A program made the position numbers and the translations under genes. Shown here piece by piece: positions 5,581-6,396 of a stretch of 6,396 nucleotides of DNA (position 1 is the first letter of the stretch; each line of letters begins with the position of its first letter). The DNA is from an uncultured Oscillibacter sp. (GTDB taxonomy: Bacteria; Bacillota_A; Clostridia; Oscillospirales; Oscillospiraceae), in the NCBI GenBank assembly GCA_902462475.1, contig CABQCB010000112.1, positions 1-6,396 on the forward strand. The letters run 5' to 3'. The notes beneath the pieces were generated by a model. It was not told the DNA's origin, did not search any database, and saw nothing but the letters and a program-made list of their open reading frames with translations.

Positions 5581-6396
5581 TTATCCAATGAGATGGATGG
5601 TGCTTACGAAAATGCCGGCCGCAATGGCGGAGGTGAATACGCCGGAGATGTTGGCGCCCATGGCTACGGGGAGGATCATGGCAAAGGGGTTTTCGTCCAT
5701 GGCCGCGTGCTGGGCCAGCTTTGCGGTGGTGGGGACACAGGAGACGCCCGCAATGCCGATGACGGGATTGAAGTCCTGGCCCCGGCGCTTGTGGAACCAA
5801 TACATGACCCATCCGCCCAGGAGGCCGCCGATGGCGGAGACCGCCAGTGCCAGAATGCCCAGCACGAGGATGGTCAGGACCGTGGGATTGAGGATGGTGG
5901 AGGCCTCACAAAGAACGCCCAGCACCACGCCCAGGAAGAAGGTGGCAAAGTAGGAAAGGCCCTCTTCCAGCAGCTCGGTGTATTTGCCGATCTCCGCTTC
6001 CTTGACGGCCATGCCGATGAAGAAGGAGAAGATCAGGGGAGAGGCCACGGGCAGCAGCAGGCAGAGCACGAAGCAGGATACCACGATGAACACGAACTTT
6101 GACCGCTGAGACACTTGGGGCACGTCCACATACATGTCGATCCCCCGGTACTTTTTGGGGATAAACAGCTTGATGAGGAAGGGGTAGCCTCCATATGTAA
6201 GGCTGAGATACAGATAGGCGATGATGGAAATGGGGACGAACAGCTCGGGAGAGAGCATCAGGGAGGTGAACAGGACCATGGGGCCGTCCGCGCCGCCGAT
6301 GCTGGCCACGGCGGCGGCCGCACCGGGCTCCAGGCCGAACAGGCAGATGCCGGCCACCAGGGTGACGAATGTGCCCAGCTCGGCGAAGATGGCGAT
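5581..6396 (-). CDS. Na+-translocating decarboxylase beta subunit, C-terminal part (5' end outside window)
   Basis: The 271 visible residues belong to the beta subunit family of sodium-pumping oxaloacetate, methylmalonyl-CoA and glutaconyl-CoA decarboxylases (OadB/MmdB/GcdB). This integral membrane protein decarboxylates carboxyl-biotin and couples it to Na+ export. Seen: the hallmark SIGGADGP motif, whose Asp corresponds to the Na+-site Asp203 of Klebsiella OadB in the literature; long hydrophobic helices throughout (FVFIVVSCFVLCLLLPVA, FATFFLGVVLGVL, VLTILVLGILALAVSAIGG); and the conserved C-terminal block NPVIGIAGVSCVPTTAKLAQ followed by MGANISGVFTSAIAAGIF, the region containing other Na+-site polar residues. 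The frame stays open through the window edge (upstream residues IAIFAELGTFVTLV fit the family), so the GTG at 6357 is internal; the family is usually about 370-430 residues. The substrate acid is set by the missing alpha subunit and cannot be named. It is followed after 28 nt by the biotin carrier gene. Confidence 0.95.
   Translation of the reverse strand: MAIFAELGTFVTLVAGICLFGLEPGAAAAVASIGGADGPMVLFTSLMLSPELFVPISIIAYLYLSLTYGGYPFLIKLFIPKKYRGIDMYVDVPQVSQRSKFVFIVVSCFVLCLLLPVASPLIFSFFIGMAVKEAEIGKYTELLEEGLSYFATFFLGVVLGVLCEASTILNPTVLTILVLGILALAVSAIGGLLGGWVMYWFHKRRGQDFNPVIGIAGVSCVPTTAKLAQHAAMDENPFAMILPVAMGANISGVFTSAIAAGIFVSTIHLIG

Noticed and set aside
5350..6102. Plus-strand open frame across the biotin carrier and beta-subunit genes
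   Set aside because: It is in antisense register with the beta-subunit gene and ends where that gene uses a TCA codon; it has no domain or ribosome binding site and overlaps two well-recognised genes.
6355..6357. GTG as the start of the decarboxylase beta subunit
   Set aside because: The frame stays open to the window edge and the upstream residues match the family, so the gene is simply truncated by the window.

Overview
The window is GC-rich (roughly 60-65% by eye) and fully genic. It has the look of an anaerobic, Gram-positive-lineage (Clostridia) gut bacterium, most plausibly Oscillospiraceae-like. The evidence is an SLH-anchored surface protein with CTRAQ-type SLH repeats, a sodium-pumping decarboxylase, an EFR1-type flavodoxin-ferredoxin fusion, and strong AGGAGG-type ribosome binding sites. 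The taxonomic placement is inference; no marker gene is present.

Left half, plus strand (1-4338). The 3' end of an O-antigen ligase/polymerase-like membrane protein overlaps by 4 nt (ATGA) the start of a 1270-residue secreted surface protein. That protein has a signal peptide, an N-terminal repetitive beta-rich region, an InlB-type repeat, several Ig-like/YDG-type beta domains, a Ser/Gly linker, a second InlB-like repeat and three C-terminal SLH domains. The unit ends at a strong intrinsic terminator. The coupling suggests that a glycan polymerase/ligase and a wall-anchored surface protein are made together.

Right half, minus strand (6396 down to 4364). The order of transcription is: beta subunit of a Na+-translocating carboxylic-acid decarboxylase (5' part outside the window), a minimal 69-residue biotin carrier protein, an intrinsic terminator, then a 277-residue flavodoxin/2x[4Fe-4S] fusion (EFR1 family) with its own minus-strand terminator. 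The beta and biotin-carrier proteins would act together: carboxyl-biotin on the carrier is decarboxylated by the membrane beta subunit, driving Na+ export. The carboxyltransferase (alpha) and any small membrane subunit are not in the window. The redox protein may be co-expressed only by read-through of the terminator.

The two units converge at 4271-4418, where two back-to-back hairpins separate them. No RNA gene, mobile element, CRISPR array or clearly novel system was found. The points most worth a second look are the translational coupling of the glycan enzyme with the SLH protein, the very short biotin carrier, the terminator just upstream of the EFR1 gene, and near-identical SLH repeats.
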